Shown here: positions 50,127 through 59,769 of the stretch, one piece after another
How positions within the stretch are numbered: the first letter of the stretch is position 1
How the letters are laid out: the number at the start of each line of letters is the position of its first letter
NCBI GenBank assembly: GCA_046316495.1
Contig: JBKDAM010000061.1
Coordinates: 30,929-94,928, forward strand
From: M3007 sp046316495
GTDB taxonomy: Bacteria > Bacteroidota > Bacteroidia > Chitinophagales > Saprospiraceae
Reading direction: 5' to 3'
DNA length: 64,000 bases
Notes under the pieces: model-generated
The model's database searches: none
Seen by the model: the letters and a program-made list of their open reading frames with translations, nothing else
Told to the model about the DNA's origin: nothing
Position numbers and translations under genes: made by a program

Positions 50127-52320
50127 ATTCTTGTCCGGGGTGGTATCTTTTTTCCATGTTTTGTTCAACCTCTTCTTGGTAAAACAATACTTGTTTAAAT
50201 ATTCCTTTTGAGTACATTTCCCCTTGGTCGAAGAAGTGTTTGGAAGAGGGGTCAGCGTTATTGCCACCTGCTAGGATGGACTTAGCGCGGATTTTTTCTC
50301 CAAATTCAACTGCACAAACGAAACTATTTCCATTGACTCCATACCGTTTTTTACATCCTTCAAAATACTTAGAGGAGTAAGAAGGCAGCGTTCCCCAGAT
50401 GGAAGAAGCAAATCCGACTGGAAGACTTGCTCTTGAATCGTCGAAGCGTGCATTAACATCACCAGACAGTCGTTGAAAACGGTTTATTTCTCCCCAGGGT
50501 ATTTCCCAAGTGCCAAATTTTTCATGAAGGCTGTTAAGGGCATCCGCCAGGCCCCGCATTAGTAGCATGCCGGAGGCATTATCAGCAAAATGACTGGTTG
50601 TTTCTACAAAACTAGCTTCTTTCAAGTTGGGTACTTCCCATTTTCGGATTTCCTGTAAAAGGCTTTGTCCCCATTCGACTGCTAGTGTAGTTGCAACAGA
50701 TGTTTCACTGCAATGGTAATCCCAACCTCTTAGTACCTCTATGGGCTTGGAAAAAGGGCGATAGGCGGTTGGATTTTGATCGTATGCTCGGATTAGTGCG
50801 GGCATAAGCACTTCAAAGGCGAGCATTTTTCGGTTGTAACCGGCCTCTATCAATTGGTCTAGGTCCCAATTATCCCGATTATCAAAGAGCCGGATTGCGT
50901 TTAATCCCCGAAAGTTTTCATGGTCCGGAGCCATGTAGGAGGGGAAGTCCTCCCGTTTTGGCCCTTGCATTCCTGCCGCAGTAAATGGCGAAGAATTGCA
51001 GTTTTGCAGCCAGCCGCTGGTGGGGTTTATGAATTGAATGGTCTGTTTCAGCTGGTGTACTCCCGTCCATTCTGTGGTTGAAGTATTTCCGGGGACAGGT
51101 TTGGACCAATTAAACTGTTCTTTTCGCATAGGATGGAAGTTGCCGTGCCAGTACGCAATGTTTCCATCTTTATCTGCATAAACCGTGTTATTGGATGTGT
51201 TTGCCCGTAATTCCATGGTTTTTTTAAATTCTTTTAAGTTGCGTGCTTTTGTTCGGTTCCAGCTTTGAATCAGGCCGTCCATGGATCGATTATTGGACTT
51301 CAGGGTGTACCATTTAAAACCTTTCTTAGTGAATACGGGCCCATGGTGGGTGTAATGGACTGAAAAAGCACGTTGTTCAAGTGAATCGGCAATTCGAACT
51401 TGCAGAAGAAACTTCCGTTCAGATACGGGGCGCCATTTTTGGTCGTATTCATAATACCATTTCCCGTTTTTTAGGACAACCTGTTCCTCGTAGGTATCTG
51501 CAACATCTGCAAAGCTGGAGGTATGCATCCATCCGCAGTGTTCATTGAAGCCTTGGTAAACAAAAAATTGTCCCCAGGTGACGGCTCCATACGCATTTAG
51601 ACCTTCCTTACTGCTCATGTGTACTTCTGGGCGGAAGAAAAAAGTAACATGTGGATTGATGTATAAAAGGGCATTGCCAGAAGTAGTTTTTGTCGGTGCG
51701 ATTGCAAAACCATTCGATCCTGTTACTATTTCTGCCTCTGTTGGAGAAGAGATTGCGCTAGTGCTGTTATTACTACCCATTTCAAACTGGCGCTTTAAAT
51801 CTTCCGCAGTAAAGGCATCCGTATTGATGGCGCCGATACTGCCATCTGTCCAGAGAAGGGGGAACCAAGGCTCAAAGCGTGTTATTAAACGGGGTTTTAC
51901 CTCTGGGTGCTTGTAGAGATAATAATTGATCCCATCTGCATAGGCATTCAGTAGTCGTTTGAGCCATTTTGGGGCTTTATCGTACTCTTTTTTAGCCTCG
52001 GAGGGATCTAGTAATATGCGGATGAGCAGGTCATCGTAGAGTTTAGAGGGCCCGTGTAGTTCAGAAAGCCGGCCGAGTTTTTCGATGTAATTGAGCTCGA
52101 CCCTTTGAAAGTCATCTTCGCATTGAGCGTATAACAGTCCAAAGACTGCATCGGCATCTGACTGGCCAGAAACATGAGGGATTCCCCAGCGATCGCGGGT
52201 GATAGTTACTCGTTTTGACTGTTGTTCCCACTGGTCTACTTCCTTATTGGTAGGATGCTGCGCAGTAATGGGTGCCGAAAGGAGAAAGAGCCAGATGAAT
52301 ATGAAATGTTTTGAAATCAT
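50125..52320 (-). CDS. penicillin acylase family protein
   Basis: A 731-residue periplasmic N-terminal-nucleophile hydrolase. Residues 1-20 are a signal peptide (ending ITAQ). The precursor is expected to cleave itself before Ser202 in the motif TGSNGFAIAP, making an alpha chain of about 180 residues and a beta chain of about 530 whose Ser202 is both N-terminus and nucleophile. Conserved beta-chain segments include NPHVTFF, YQGFNEHCGWMHT and the Asn-containing FVETTSH region. Family members cleave amide bonds in penicillins, acyl-homoserine lactones and other N-acyl compounds; the substrate here is unknown. A TATATTTG -7 element lies 37 bases upstream. Confidence 0.92.
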   Translation of the reverse strand: MISKHFIFIWLFLLSAPITAQHPTNKEVDQWEQQSKRVTITRDRWGIPHVSGQSDADAVFGLLYAQCEDDFQRVELNYIEKLGRLSELHGPSKLYDDLLIRILLDPSEAKKEYDKAPKWLKRLLNAYADGINYYLYKHPEVKPRLITRFEPWFPLLWTDGSIGAINTDAFTAEDLKRQFEMGSNNSTSAISSPTEAEIVTGSNGFAIAPTKTTSGNALLYINPHVTFFFRPEVHMSSKEGLNAYGAVTWGQFFVYQGFNEHCGWMHTSSFADVADTYEEQVVLKNGKWYYEYDQKWRPVSERKFLLQVRIADSLEQRAFSVHYTHHGPVFTKKGFKWYTLKSNNRSMDGLIQSWNRTKARNLKEFKKTMELRANTSNNTVYADKDGNIAYWHGNFHPMRKEQFNWSKPVPGNTSTTEWTGVHQLKQTIQFINPTSGWLQNCNSSPFTAAGMQGPKREDFPSYMAPDHENFRGLNAIRLFDNRDNWDLDQLIEAGYNRKMLAFEVLMPALIRAYDQNPTAYRPFSKPIEVLRGWDYHCSETSVATTLAVEWGQSLLQEIRKWEVPNLKEASFVETTSHFADNASGMLLMRGLADALNSLHEKFGTWEIPWGEINRFQRLSGDVNARFDDSRASLPVGFASSIWGTLPSYSSKYFEGCKKRYGVNGNSFVCAVEFGEKIRAKSILAGGNNADPSSKHFFDQGEMYSKGIFKQVLFYQEEVEQNMEKRYHPGQE

Positions 52321-52357
52321 TTTTTCAACAAAAAGTATCTAAAAAACAGAATGTTGG

Positions 52358-52365
52358 CAAATATA
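52358..52365 (-). promoter_or_regulatory. -7 element of the penicillin acylase gene
   Basis: The minus strand reads TATATTTG, an exact TAnnTTTG match, 37 bases before the ATG at 52320. The rest of the 295-base gap to tex shows no clear element. Confidence 0.5.
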
Positions 52366-52615
52366 GGTAAAAAGTTAAACTAAGAAACCCGTCGGGACCT
52401 TAACTTCACGGCTTCAAATTATAGAGTAAGGGCCATGAACGGACTACTTCCTGAAGTAGCTAGCAAGTTAGCTTAAGCCTCATTAGAGAGGGATCAAAAT
52501 TGGGATGACAAATCAAGGAATAGCTAGTGGGGTTATAAGGGGCTAAAATTAGCTGTCTATTTAGGGGTATCAAAAGTGGTATTTGCTTTTTCGAAAAAGA
52601 AGGAAAATTAAAAAT

Positions 52616-54733
52616 ATGACGTATTCAGATCGCATTGCACCGTTATTAGGTATTTCTTCTCGGCGTATCCAATCTGTAATTGAGTTGTTGGAGGGAGGCG
52701 CTACGGTTCCTTTCATTGCCCGTTATCGGAAGGAGGCTACTGGGGAGCTGGATGAGGTTCAAATAGGCCAGATCCAGGATTGGTTAAAAAAGTTACAGGA
52801 ACTGGACAAGAGACGAGAGTCGATCCTGGCGAGTATAGAGGAGCAGGGTAAATTAACCCCTGAGCTTCGAAAGGCGATTGACGCCGCTGCAACGATGACC
52901 GAATTAGAAGATTTGTACCTTCCCTACCGGCCCAAGCGAAAAACACGTGCGAGCATGGCCATTGAAAAGGGCTTAGAGCCGTTGGCAAAACGTATTTTCA
53001 GTCAGAAGGATAGGGAGGTTTCTACCATTGCAGCCACTTTTCTTACTGATCAAGTTTCAAGTGTTGAAGAGGCGCTTCAAGGTGCGCGGGATATCATTGC
53101 TGAGTGGGTGAGTGAAGACATAAAGGCTCGGGATAAAGTTCGCCGTCATTTTACCAAGAACGCGGTGGTTGCGGCCAAGTTGGTAAAGGGAAAGGAGGAG
53201 GAAGCAGCAAAATACCGGGATTACTTTGATTGGAGTGAGCCCTTGAAGAATTGCCCCAGCCATCGCTTATTGGCGATGCGCAGAGGGGAGGAGGAGGGTT
53301 TTCTAAGAGTTGGAATTGCACCGGACGAGGAGCTGGCTACTCGAGATCTAGAAGATCTTTTTTTAACAGGGTCTGGAGAAAGTGCTCAGGAGGTTCGCAC
53401 AGCGGTGCGCGATAGCTACAAGCGTTTATTACAGCCAGGAATTGAGACGGAATTCAGAAATGCGTCCAAGGAAAAAGCAGATGCTGAAGCAATTCAAGTT
53501 TTTGCGGATAACCTTCGCCAATTGTTGCTTTCTGCGCCTATTGGTGAGAAGCGGGTGATGGGGATTGATCCAGGTTTTCGGACAGGCTGTAAAGTAGTTG
53601 TATTGGATTCGAGCGGTAATTTGTTGAAAAACACAGCTATTTATCCCCATGAACCGCAGAAGCGCGTGTTGGAGAGTCAGGCAGAATTGGAAGATCTAGT
53701 TGAGCGCTATCAGATTGAGGCGATTGCGGTAGGTAATGGTACTGCAGGGCGAGAGACGATGGATTTTTTGCGGCAGTTGCGATTTAACCGTTCTGTGGAT
53801 ATTTATCAGGTCAATGAGGCGGGTGCTTCCATTTATTCTGCCTCTGAGGTGGCGCGGGAGGAGTTCCCAACGGAGGATGTAACGGTACGAGGGGCGGTTA
53901 GTATTGGCAGGAGATTAATGGACCCTTTGGCGGAGTTAGTAAAAATTGATCCGAAAAGTATTGGAGTGGGGCAATATCAATACGATGTCAATCAGACAAA
54001 TCTTAAAGCAAGCCTAGACAGGACGGTTGAAAGTTGTGTGAATGCCGTGGGGATTAACTTGAATACAGCGAGTAAGCATTTATTGACCTACGTTTCTGGT
54101 CTTGGTCCTACACTTGCTCAGAACATTGTGCATTTTCGTAGTGAAAATGGGCCATTCAAACGAAGGGTGGATTTAAAGAAAGTGGCGAGGCTTGGAGACA
54201 AGGCATTTGAGCAATGCGCTGGTTTTCTACGTATTCGTGATGCCGAAAACCCATTAGATAACACGGCTGTTCATCCCGAGCGCTATGACTTAGTTCATCA
54301 GATGGCAAAAGATCTTGGTTGTACAGTTCAGGATTTAATCAAAAGTAAGGAGCTTCGGCTGAAGATTGATTTAAAGCGCTACGTGAGTAAAGAGGTGGGA
54401 TTACCAACGTTACAGGACATCCTGAAGGAGCTTGAAAAGCCAGGTCTTGATCCGCGTGGAGCGGCAAAACCATTTGAGTTTGGGAATGTCCGGAGTATTG
54501 AGGATTTATCTGAAGGTATGATTCTACCCGGGATTGTCACAAATATTACCGCTTTTGGGGCTTTTGTTGACATTGGAATTAAAGATTCCGGACTCGTACA
54601 TTTATCTCAAATGGCCGATCGGTTTGTAAAAACGCCCTCAGAGGTAGTTTCTCTTAACCAGCAAGTAACTGTTCGAGTGATTGAAGTAGATCTTCAGCGT
54701 AAGCGAGTAGCCTTGAGCATGAAAGGATTATAA
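52616..54733 (+). CDS. tex: Tex-family RNA-binding transcription accessory protein
   Basis: A 705-residue cytoplasmic protein of the Tex/Spt6-like family. The N-terminal helical region starts YSDRIAPLLGISSRRIQSVIELLEGGATVPFIARYRKE. A YqgF-like RNase-H fold follows (VMGIDPGFRTGCKVVVLDSSG, near 320), then helix-hairpin-helix motifs (SKHLLTYVSGLGPTLAQNIV) and a C-terminal S1 RNA-binding domain (LPGIVTNITAFGAFVDIG, about 635-705). Tex affects transcription of some virulence genes and tolerance of stress, by an unclear mechanism. The frame extends to a TTG at 52583, but the ATG at 52616 gives the family N-terminus. Confidence 0.95.
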   Translation: MTYSDRIAPLLGISSRRIQSVIELLEGGATVPFIARYRKEATGELDEVQIGQIQDWLKKLQELDKRRESILASIEEQGKLTPELRKAIDAAATMTELEDLYLPYRPKRKTRASMAIEKGLEPLAKRIFSQKDREVSTIAATFLTDQVSSVEEALQGARDIIAEWVSEDIKARDKVRRHFTKNAVVAAKLVKGKEEEAAKYRDYFDWSEPLKNCPSHRLLAMRRGEEEGFLRVGIAPDEELATRDLEDLFLTGSGESAQEVRTAVRDSYKRLLQPGIETEFRNASKEKADAEAIQVFADNLRQLLLSAPIGEKRVMGIDPGFRTGCKVVVLDSSGNLLKNTAIYPHEPQKRVLESQAELEDLVERYQIEAIAVGNGTAGRETMDFLRQLRFNRSVDIYQVNEAGASIYSASEVAREEFPTEDVTVRGAVSIGRRLMDPLAELVKIDPKSIGVGQYQYDVNQTNLKASLDRTVESCVNAVGINLNTASKHLLTYVSGLGPTLAQNIVHFRSENGPFKRRVDLKKVARLGDKAFEQCAGFLRIRDAENPLDNTAVHPERYDLVHQMAKDLGCTVQDLIKSKELRLKIDLKRYVSKEVGLPTLQDILKELEKPGLDPRGAAKPFEFGNVRSIEDLSEGMILPGIVTNITAFGAFVDIGIKDSGLVHLSQMADRFVKTPSEVVSLNQQVTVRVIEVDLQRKRVALSMKGL

Positions 54734-54743
54734 ACCATTAGTT

Positions 54744-55622
54744 ATGCTTTCCTATAACCCTAAAGACTGGCTTTCATTGCCTTTTCGATTCCATAAATCT
54801 GATACACTGCGTCGTCTTTTCCCGTTTATTGTACTGGTTTGTGTGTACGCTTACGGAGTAGCATGGCTGGAGCTGGAGTATTGGCAATTAGGAGAGAATA
54901 GTAAGGTCAGGAATGTGTCCATTATGCACACTTTATTGGGTGTGGTTCTTTCCTTTTTATTGGTGTTTAGGACGAACACGGCGTATGAGCGTTGGTGGGA
55001 GGGTCGGAAGCTATGGGGCCAACTGGTCAACAATAGCCGTAATTTTGCAATGAAATTGGCCAGTTTATTACAGGACCAAGAAGAGGAAAAGTTGTTTTTT
55101 CGGAACATTATTCCACTTTTTGCAGATACGCTGAAGCACCATTTACGGAGTGAGGAGACTCGCATTGAATTGTTTAACGATGTTCCGGAGGCCACTCTTC
55201 AGCGGATCGATTTGAAGAAGCATTTACCCAATCAAATAGCAGCAGTGATGCATCACAGGATTGGTGAGCTGGTACGGCAAAAGCACCTTTCGGAGGTACA
55301 GGCCTTGTCGTTAAACCAGGATTTGATGACGTTTACGGATGTGACGGGAGCATGTGAGCGTATCAAGAATACCCCCATACCCTATTCCTACAGTGTTTTT
55401 ATAAAAAAATTTATACTTATTTACGTTGCTACACTTCCGTTCGGCTTTGTTTTTTCACTAGGATACTTTGTAGTGCCGATCGTTGGATTCATATTTTATG
55501 TTTTGGCCAGTTTGGAATTGATTGCGGAGGAGATTGAAGAGCCTTTTGGAGGAGATGAGAATGATTTGCCACTGGGTCGAATTTCAAAAACCATTCGCAG
55601 CCACATTAATGAGTTGATTTAA
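54744..55622 (+). CDS. bestrophin-family anion channel
   Basis: A 292-residue membrane protein of the bestrophin/UPF0187 family, which forms pentameric ion channels. Visible family segments are the first two membrane helices with SFLLVFRTNTAYERWWEGRKLWGQL (about 71-95), RNFAMKLA, an arginine-rich helical cytoplasmic part, TGACERIKNTPIPYSY (about 203-218), and the last helices ending with acidic EEIEEPFGGDENDLPL, the usual C-terminal motif. It begins 10 bases after tex and may be co-transcribed with it. Ion selectivity cannot be read from sequence. Confidence 0.92.
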   Translation: MLSYNPKDWLSLPFRFHKSDTLRRLFPFIVLVCVYAYGVAWLELEYWQLGENSKVRNVSIMHTLLGVVLSFLLVFRTNTAYERWWEGRKLWGQLVNNSRNFAMKLASLLQDQEEEKLFFRNIIPLFADTLKHHLRSEETRIELFNDVPEATLQRIDLKKHLPNQIAAVMHHRIGELVRQKHLSEVQALSLNQDLMTFTDVTGACERIKNTPIPYSYSVFIKKFILIYVATLPFGFVFSLGYFVVPIVGFIFYVLASLELIAEEIEEPFGGDENDLPLGRISKTIRSHINELI

Positions 55623-55636
55623 AGTGGAGGTGTTGG

Positions 55637-55677
55637 AAAAAAAGAGGCCGCCCTCAGGTAACTGGGTGCGGCCTCTT
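55637..55677 (-). terminator. terminator shared by the bestrophin and subtilase genes
   Basis: AAGAGGCCGC (55642-55651) and GCGGCCTCTT (55668-55677) form a 10-bp stem extended inward by CTCAG/CTGGG with a GTAA loop. On the minus strand seven Ts follow, so it mainly terminates the subtilase gene. The T-tract is weak on the plus strand. Confidence 0.85.
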
Positions 55678-55704
55678 CCATAGAGTTGTTATTGCTGGTA
55701 GGGT

Positions 55705-58700
55705 TTATTGTTTAATAAACTTGCCGGACCAGACCAATTGATTTGCTTCATACAGGCGGACAAAATAGATCCCCGCTGTTAAGTTACCTACGTTTAATTG
55801 AACAAGATCTGCTCCAGCGGCCAACTGTAATTCAGGCAGTTGGGTAGTGCGACCGAGTAAGTCTGTCACAATGAGCCTTCCATTTTCAGGAGCAGTATTG
55901 CTCTCAAATCGCAAGAAAATATTTCCAGAGCTAGGATTGGGGAAAATGGAAATATTGGATATGATCCCGTTAGTAGCCTCCCAGGAAGAGGACGTTTGTT
56001 TTACCACCACGGTTTTTTCGGTGACATTAGAGCAGCCGTTTGATGTAACAATTACCAAGAGCACTTTATAGGACCCAATTTGGGAGTAAGTAGCGACTGG
56101 ATTGGCTTCGGTACTGGTCTGCCCATTGCCAAAATCCCAATAACGACTTACTACATCGGCCGATTGGTCGTTGAAGGTGATTGTGTTGGTAGTAGCCAAG
56201 TCGATTGTATCAGCAGAGGTGCCGATTGAAACAACGGGAGCAGTTGGAGAAGGACTAACTGTCACGGGTACGGCCGTTCGACCGCAGATAAACGGTACAT
56301 CTATTTCCCAGTCAAAGAAATAGTAGTAGTTGAGGGTAGTGTTGTTGCCTGCAGGTGTTATACCTCTGACAATGGTCATGACCCCTGAAACAGTGTGTGG
56401 GAAACCGGGTTGGGTAGTTGTTTGCTTTAGCTCTTTACCACCCGAGAGTTCTAGTCGGTACCCATTACCTACTGGAATAGAAAGGTTGAGTGGAATTCTC
56501 TGTTCCCCTGTTTGAGTGATGTTGACGATTTTTTGGGTGATTTGGTTTCCATCGCTGTCTAGGAGACGAATAAAGCGGTTTCCGGTTTCGTCAGCGTATA
56601 CCTTCACTGTTTTTAGCACGATAGGCTGGAATACATTAAATTGCAATGCTGCACCGGTACTGGTTGTAGAATTGCCGGTAATGGCTGTTTTGCCAACTTT
56701 ATAGTTGGATATTTTACTTAGGTAGTAAGTAGTGTTTTGAGTGAGGGTGGGCGTGAGGAATGTATTGGTTTCGGATACTGGATTACCTGTCAAAGGGGCG
56801 GTGAACCACTGGAAGCGTTCATTGGCTCCGATACTAGAGGTCGCTTCTAGCAGAACTCGACTTCCGCCGCAGATACTGGATTGCAGGTCATTGACTTTTC
56901 CTACAATGTAGTCTTCGTTCGCCATTTTGAATACTCTTTTAAACGAGTTATTCAGGGGGCGTACATCGGTGGTGCCATTAACGGAAGTAATAGTTACCTG
57001 TACGGTATACTCACCAGGATTGATCCCTGTTAAGCCGGGGAGTACGATAGAGGTAAACGAATTGGGGGCCAAGCCACCATTCCAGGTGTAGGTACTTTGT
57101 GTGCCGTTCAAGAGCCCATAAGAAAAGTCTAACGAGGTGATAGTTTCTGTTCCAGCGTTTTCTACAGTAACCGTAGGGACTACCGGGCCTTTGCATATTC
57201 CTGCTACTTTTGTGTCGATTATAAGGGCATCTCGCTCCCATGTAACGGGGGTTACTGGAACATTACCTTCGTTCAGGAGCCAGTTATAAGCAGCTTCGAG
57301 GCTGATCATGCCATTTCCATGGGCGTTATCCTCTCCTACTACTCCAAGATCAATTGCGGAATTATACAAGGCTAATTTCAGTTGGATTCCGGAGAGGTAG
57401 GGGAATGCTTCTTTTAATAGGACGATTGCTCCAGCGGCATGAGGTGCTGCCATAGAGGTGCCATCAATTGAAGCATAAGCTCCACCATTAAAGGCGGATC
57501 GGACGCTCACACCTGGTGCAACTACCTCTGGTTTGATCAGTAGGGATCCAGTACCACCGCAAGGGGTTGGGCCTCGGCTGGAAAAGCTAGCGATGGGGAA
57601 ACTTGCATTTGCCCCGTTAATAGCGCCAACAGCGAAGGTATTTACTAGGTCCATGTTCATAGAAGCACCGGATGTAACAGTAGATGGATCTGGCCCATTA
57701 TTCCCTTGAGCGAATACAACTGCGACTCCTGCTGCTTCTGTGGCATTAAGCAAATTGATAGCAACGTTATTCCCGCATCCAAAGTTACCGGAGCTCCAAG
57801 AGCAGTTGATTGCATCCGGTTGGTCGGTAATGGTAGTTGCGTTTCCATCCGGGTTAAGTGCCCACTGAAACGTTTGTATATTGCTAAAGACGGTTTGCGA
57901 GAACGCTCTTTGGCAGCCCAATTCCTCTCCGATGGGGAACTGCATAGGTCCACCCATCCAGTGTGCGTTGAAGGCGACACCGATTGTGTCGTTTGTCTTC
58001 CGATCAAGTCCAACGACAGTACCGGTTACGTGTGTTCCATGGTCTGCACAATCTTCTGGGAGTCCGGTTCCATTCCATGCTTGGTTGGTAGGAACATTAT
58101 TGCCCCAGAAGTTAGCGATTAGGGCTGGGTGCTGACCGTCGTCTCCTGTGTCGATAATTAGGGCTTTTCTTCCATATCCTGTGTAGCCTAGTTTCCACAT
58201 GAATGGCGCTTTAATTGCCCTTAAGCCGGGTTCTGTTCCATTTGGGGTTGCGACAGCAGTAGTTACTTTTACTGGTTCAACTATTTCTACCGGTGCGTTA
58301 AAGGAGAGGTTTCCCACGATAGGTAATCCTGCTATTTTTAAAGCGGCATCATAGTTAGCGCGAACGAAAACAGCATTAACAATCCAAACTGGGTAAACCA
58401 ATGATTGGTCTACTCCTTCCATTTTCCGCAATTCTTCCAAAAGAGCTGGCTGAGTGGTGTTTGCGGTTGTTTGGAGGAGGGTGATTACTTCTTGAGAGCG
58501 CGTGGTGAGGGGTGTTTTTTCAGATTCATACCGAGCCAGTAATGCTCTAGTATCTACTTGATCTGATAATTCTACGATAAATTCTTGGTGGCTGGAGGGA
58601 TTTGAAGTAAATCGTTCCAGTAGAGTTGGATCAAACTTCTCCAATGGGGATTGTGCGGATAGGGAAAACATCCACGGTGCACACAAGAGCAATAAAAGTA

Positions 58701-58710
58701 TTTTTTTCAT
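55705..58710 (-). CDS. secreted subtilisin-like (S8) protease with PKD and T9SS domains
   Basis: A 1001-residue secreted protease. The start was placed at 58710 because it gives a signal peptide (MKKILLLLLCAPWMFSLSAQ); the frame is open to 58812. A propeptide-like stretch (about 20-150) is followed by the catalytic domain with Asp187 (IIDTGDDG), His224 (DHGTHVTG) and Ser419 (GTSMAAPHAAG). Beta-sandwich domains follow: a CARDB-like unit (about 520-600), an Ig-like unit (about 610-680), and a PKD domain with YWDFGNGQTSTEANP (near 880). The end is a T9SS sorting domain (IFPNPSSGNIFLRF). It is probably a cell-surface or extracellular protease. It is monocistronic. Confidence 0.93.
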   Translation of the reverse strand: MKKILLLLLCAPWMFSLSAQSPLEKFDPTLLERFTSNPSSHQEFIVELSDQVDTRALLARYESEKTPLTTRSQEVITLLQTTANTTQPALLEELRKMEGVDQSLVYPVWIVNAVFVRANYDAALKIAGLPIVGNLSFNAPVEIVEPVKVTTAVATPNGTEPGLRAIKAPFMWKLGYTGYGRKALIIDTGDDGQHPALIANFWGNNVPTNQAWNGTGLPEDCADHGTHVTGTVVGLDRKTNDTIGVAFNAHWMGGPMQFPIGEELGCQRAFSQTVFSNIQTFQWALNPDGNATTITDQPDAINCSWSSGNFGCGNNVAINLLNATEAAGVAVVFAQGNNGPDPSTVTSGASMNMDLVNTFAVGAINGANASFPIASFSSRGPTPCGGTGSLLIKPEVVAPGVSVRSAFNGGAYASIDGTSMAAPHAAGAIVLLKEAFPYLSGIQLKLALYNSAIDLGVVGEDNAHGNGMISLEAAYNWLLNEGNVPVTPVTWERDALIIDTKVAGICKGPVVPTVTVENAGTETITSLDFSYGLLNGTQSTYTWNGGLAPNSFTSIVLPGLTGINPGEYTVQVTITSVNGTTDVRPLNNSFKRVFKMANEDYIVGKVNDLQSSICGGSRVLLEATSSIGANERFQWFTAPLTGNPVSETNTFLTPTLTQNTTYYLSKISNYKVGKTAITGNSTTSTGAALQFNVFQPIVLKTVKVYADETGNRFIRLLDSDGNQITQKIVNITQTGEQRIPLNLSIPVGNGYRLELSGGKELKQTTTQPGFPHTVSGVMTIVRGITPAGNNTTLNYYYFFDWEIDVPFICGRTAVPVTVSPSPTAPVVSIGTSADTIDLATTNTITFNDQSADVVSRYWDFGNGQTSTEANPVATYSQIGSYKVLLVIVTSNGCSNVTEKTVVVKQTSSSWEATNGIISNISIFPNPSSGNIFLRFESNTAPENGRLIVTDLLGRTTQLPELQLAAGADLVQLNVGNLTAGIYFVRLYEANQLVWSGKFIKQ

Positions 58711-58828
58711 AAAAAACGGTATAACAACATTCAGCTGTAAATGTCGGACTAAAAATGGATAAGAAAGGGAAGGAATTACTGGTTTACTTTTTGTTTGGAC
58801 TATATTATACAAAAACAGGAATAAGTAA

Positions 58829-59650
58829 CTAAACGACGGCGTAGTTTTTTTGAAGTGCCGCGATGGATTGTTCCATAAACTTGGGGATAATTGTGTTGAA
58901 GGTTAGCTCTATCTTATTCGGATGAGCGAGGTCTCTGATCATTCGTTGGTAACGTGCATGGCCGTATTCGTTTTCGATGGTTGCTTGTCGCTCAGGCTGG
59001 AGAAAGTGAGCAAGCATTCCTTCTGGATTAGCTTCGGGGTGGAATTGGGTTCCAATTATTTCTGGGCTGAATCGGATTGCCATTAAGGCACGCTCATCAT
59101 GAACATGAGGCCGCAGTTTTTCTAGGCAAAGGATTCGGGCGTTCATTTGTTGAAAACGCTGTTTATTGGGTTGAGTTACTTGATATCTCCTAAAATCAGC
59201 TATATAGAAGGGGTCTGGGAGTGGCATGAAGAGAGGCTCCTCTTTGCCGTCGTGGGTTTTATGAACAGGGTATGTTCCGAACGACATTTGGCGCCGTTCT
59301 GAAACCACGCCTAGGCCAAAGCAGTGGCAGGCAATTTGAAAAGAGTGGCAGATAAAGAATACGTACTTCTTGGGTTGATTAGTTAGCTCCGCCACCTTAT
59401 TATGTTCCCAAAGTGCCCAAATAAGGTCGTATAAGGGTTGGACCCACGGCTTATCCTCTTCTAGGGGATCTCCTGGTCCCCCTGAAAACAAGTAAATATC
59501 AAACTCAAGGCCCGGAAGTTCATGGTTGACGCGGACATCGAACTGGGAAAACGTGAGTTCTGAAGAGTAGTCATTTAAAATTCCCTTTAACATAGGAATT
59601 CCACGATTATCCTCACCATTGTACATATCCAGAAGGGCGGCGCGTAGCAT
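58829..59650 (-). CDS. class I glutamine amidotransferase-like protein
   Basis: A 273-residue soluble protein with the GATase1 fold. The nucleophile lies in FFICHSFQIACHCFG (family context C-x-G-x-Q, here CHSFQ), and the His-Glu pair is GTQFHPEANPEGM (about 212-224). An oxyanion-type LFSGGPGDPLEEDKP segment lies near residue 55. It resembles the stand-alone GMP-synthase-like amidotransferases, which may hydrolyse gamma-glutamyl compounds or serve an unknown synthetase. No partner enzyme is adjacent. The role is unknown. Confidence 0.82.
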   Translation of the reverse strand: MLRAALLDMYNGEDNRGIPMLKGILNDYSSELTFSQFDVRVNHELPGLEFDIYLFSGGPGDPLEEDKPWVQPLYDLIWALWEHNKVAELTNQPKKYVFFICHSFQIACHCFGLGVVSERRQMSFGTYPVHKTHDGKEEPLFMPLPDPFYIADFRRYQVTQPNKQRFQQMNARILCLEKLRPHVHDERALMAIRFSPEIIGTQFHPEANPEGMLAHFLQPERQATIENEYGHARYQRMIRDLAHPNKIELTFNTIIPKFMEQSIAALQKNYAVV

Positions 59651-59769
59651 AAATTACTGGTTTGTAATTGGTTGAAAAGCTATTTTAATCGCTTAAGAGT
59701 ACAATTAAGCGGTGCAAGCTACTATTTTTTTAAGAAAAGTAATTTGAAAAAGACGCTTGGCTCTTATTA

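Noticed and set aside
57706..58122. 138-residue plus-strand frame
   Set aside because: Antisense shadow of the subtilase catalytic domain.
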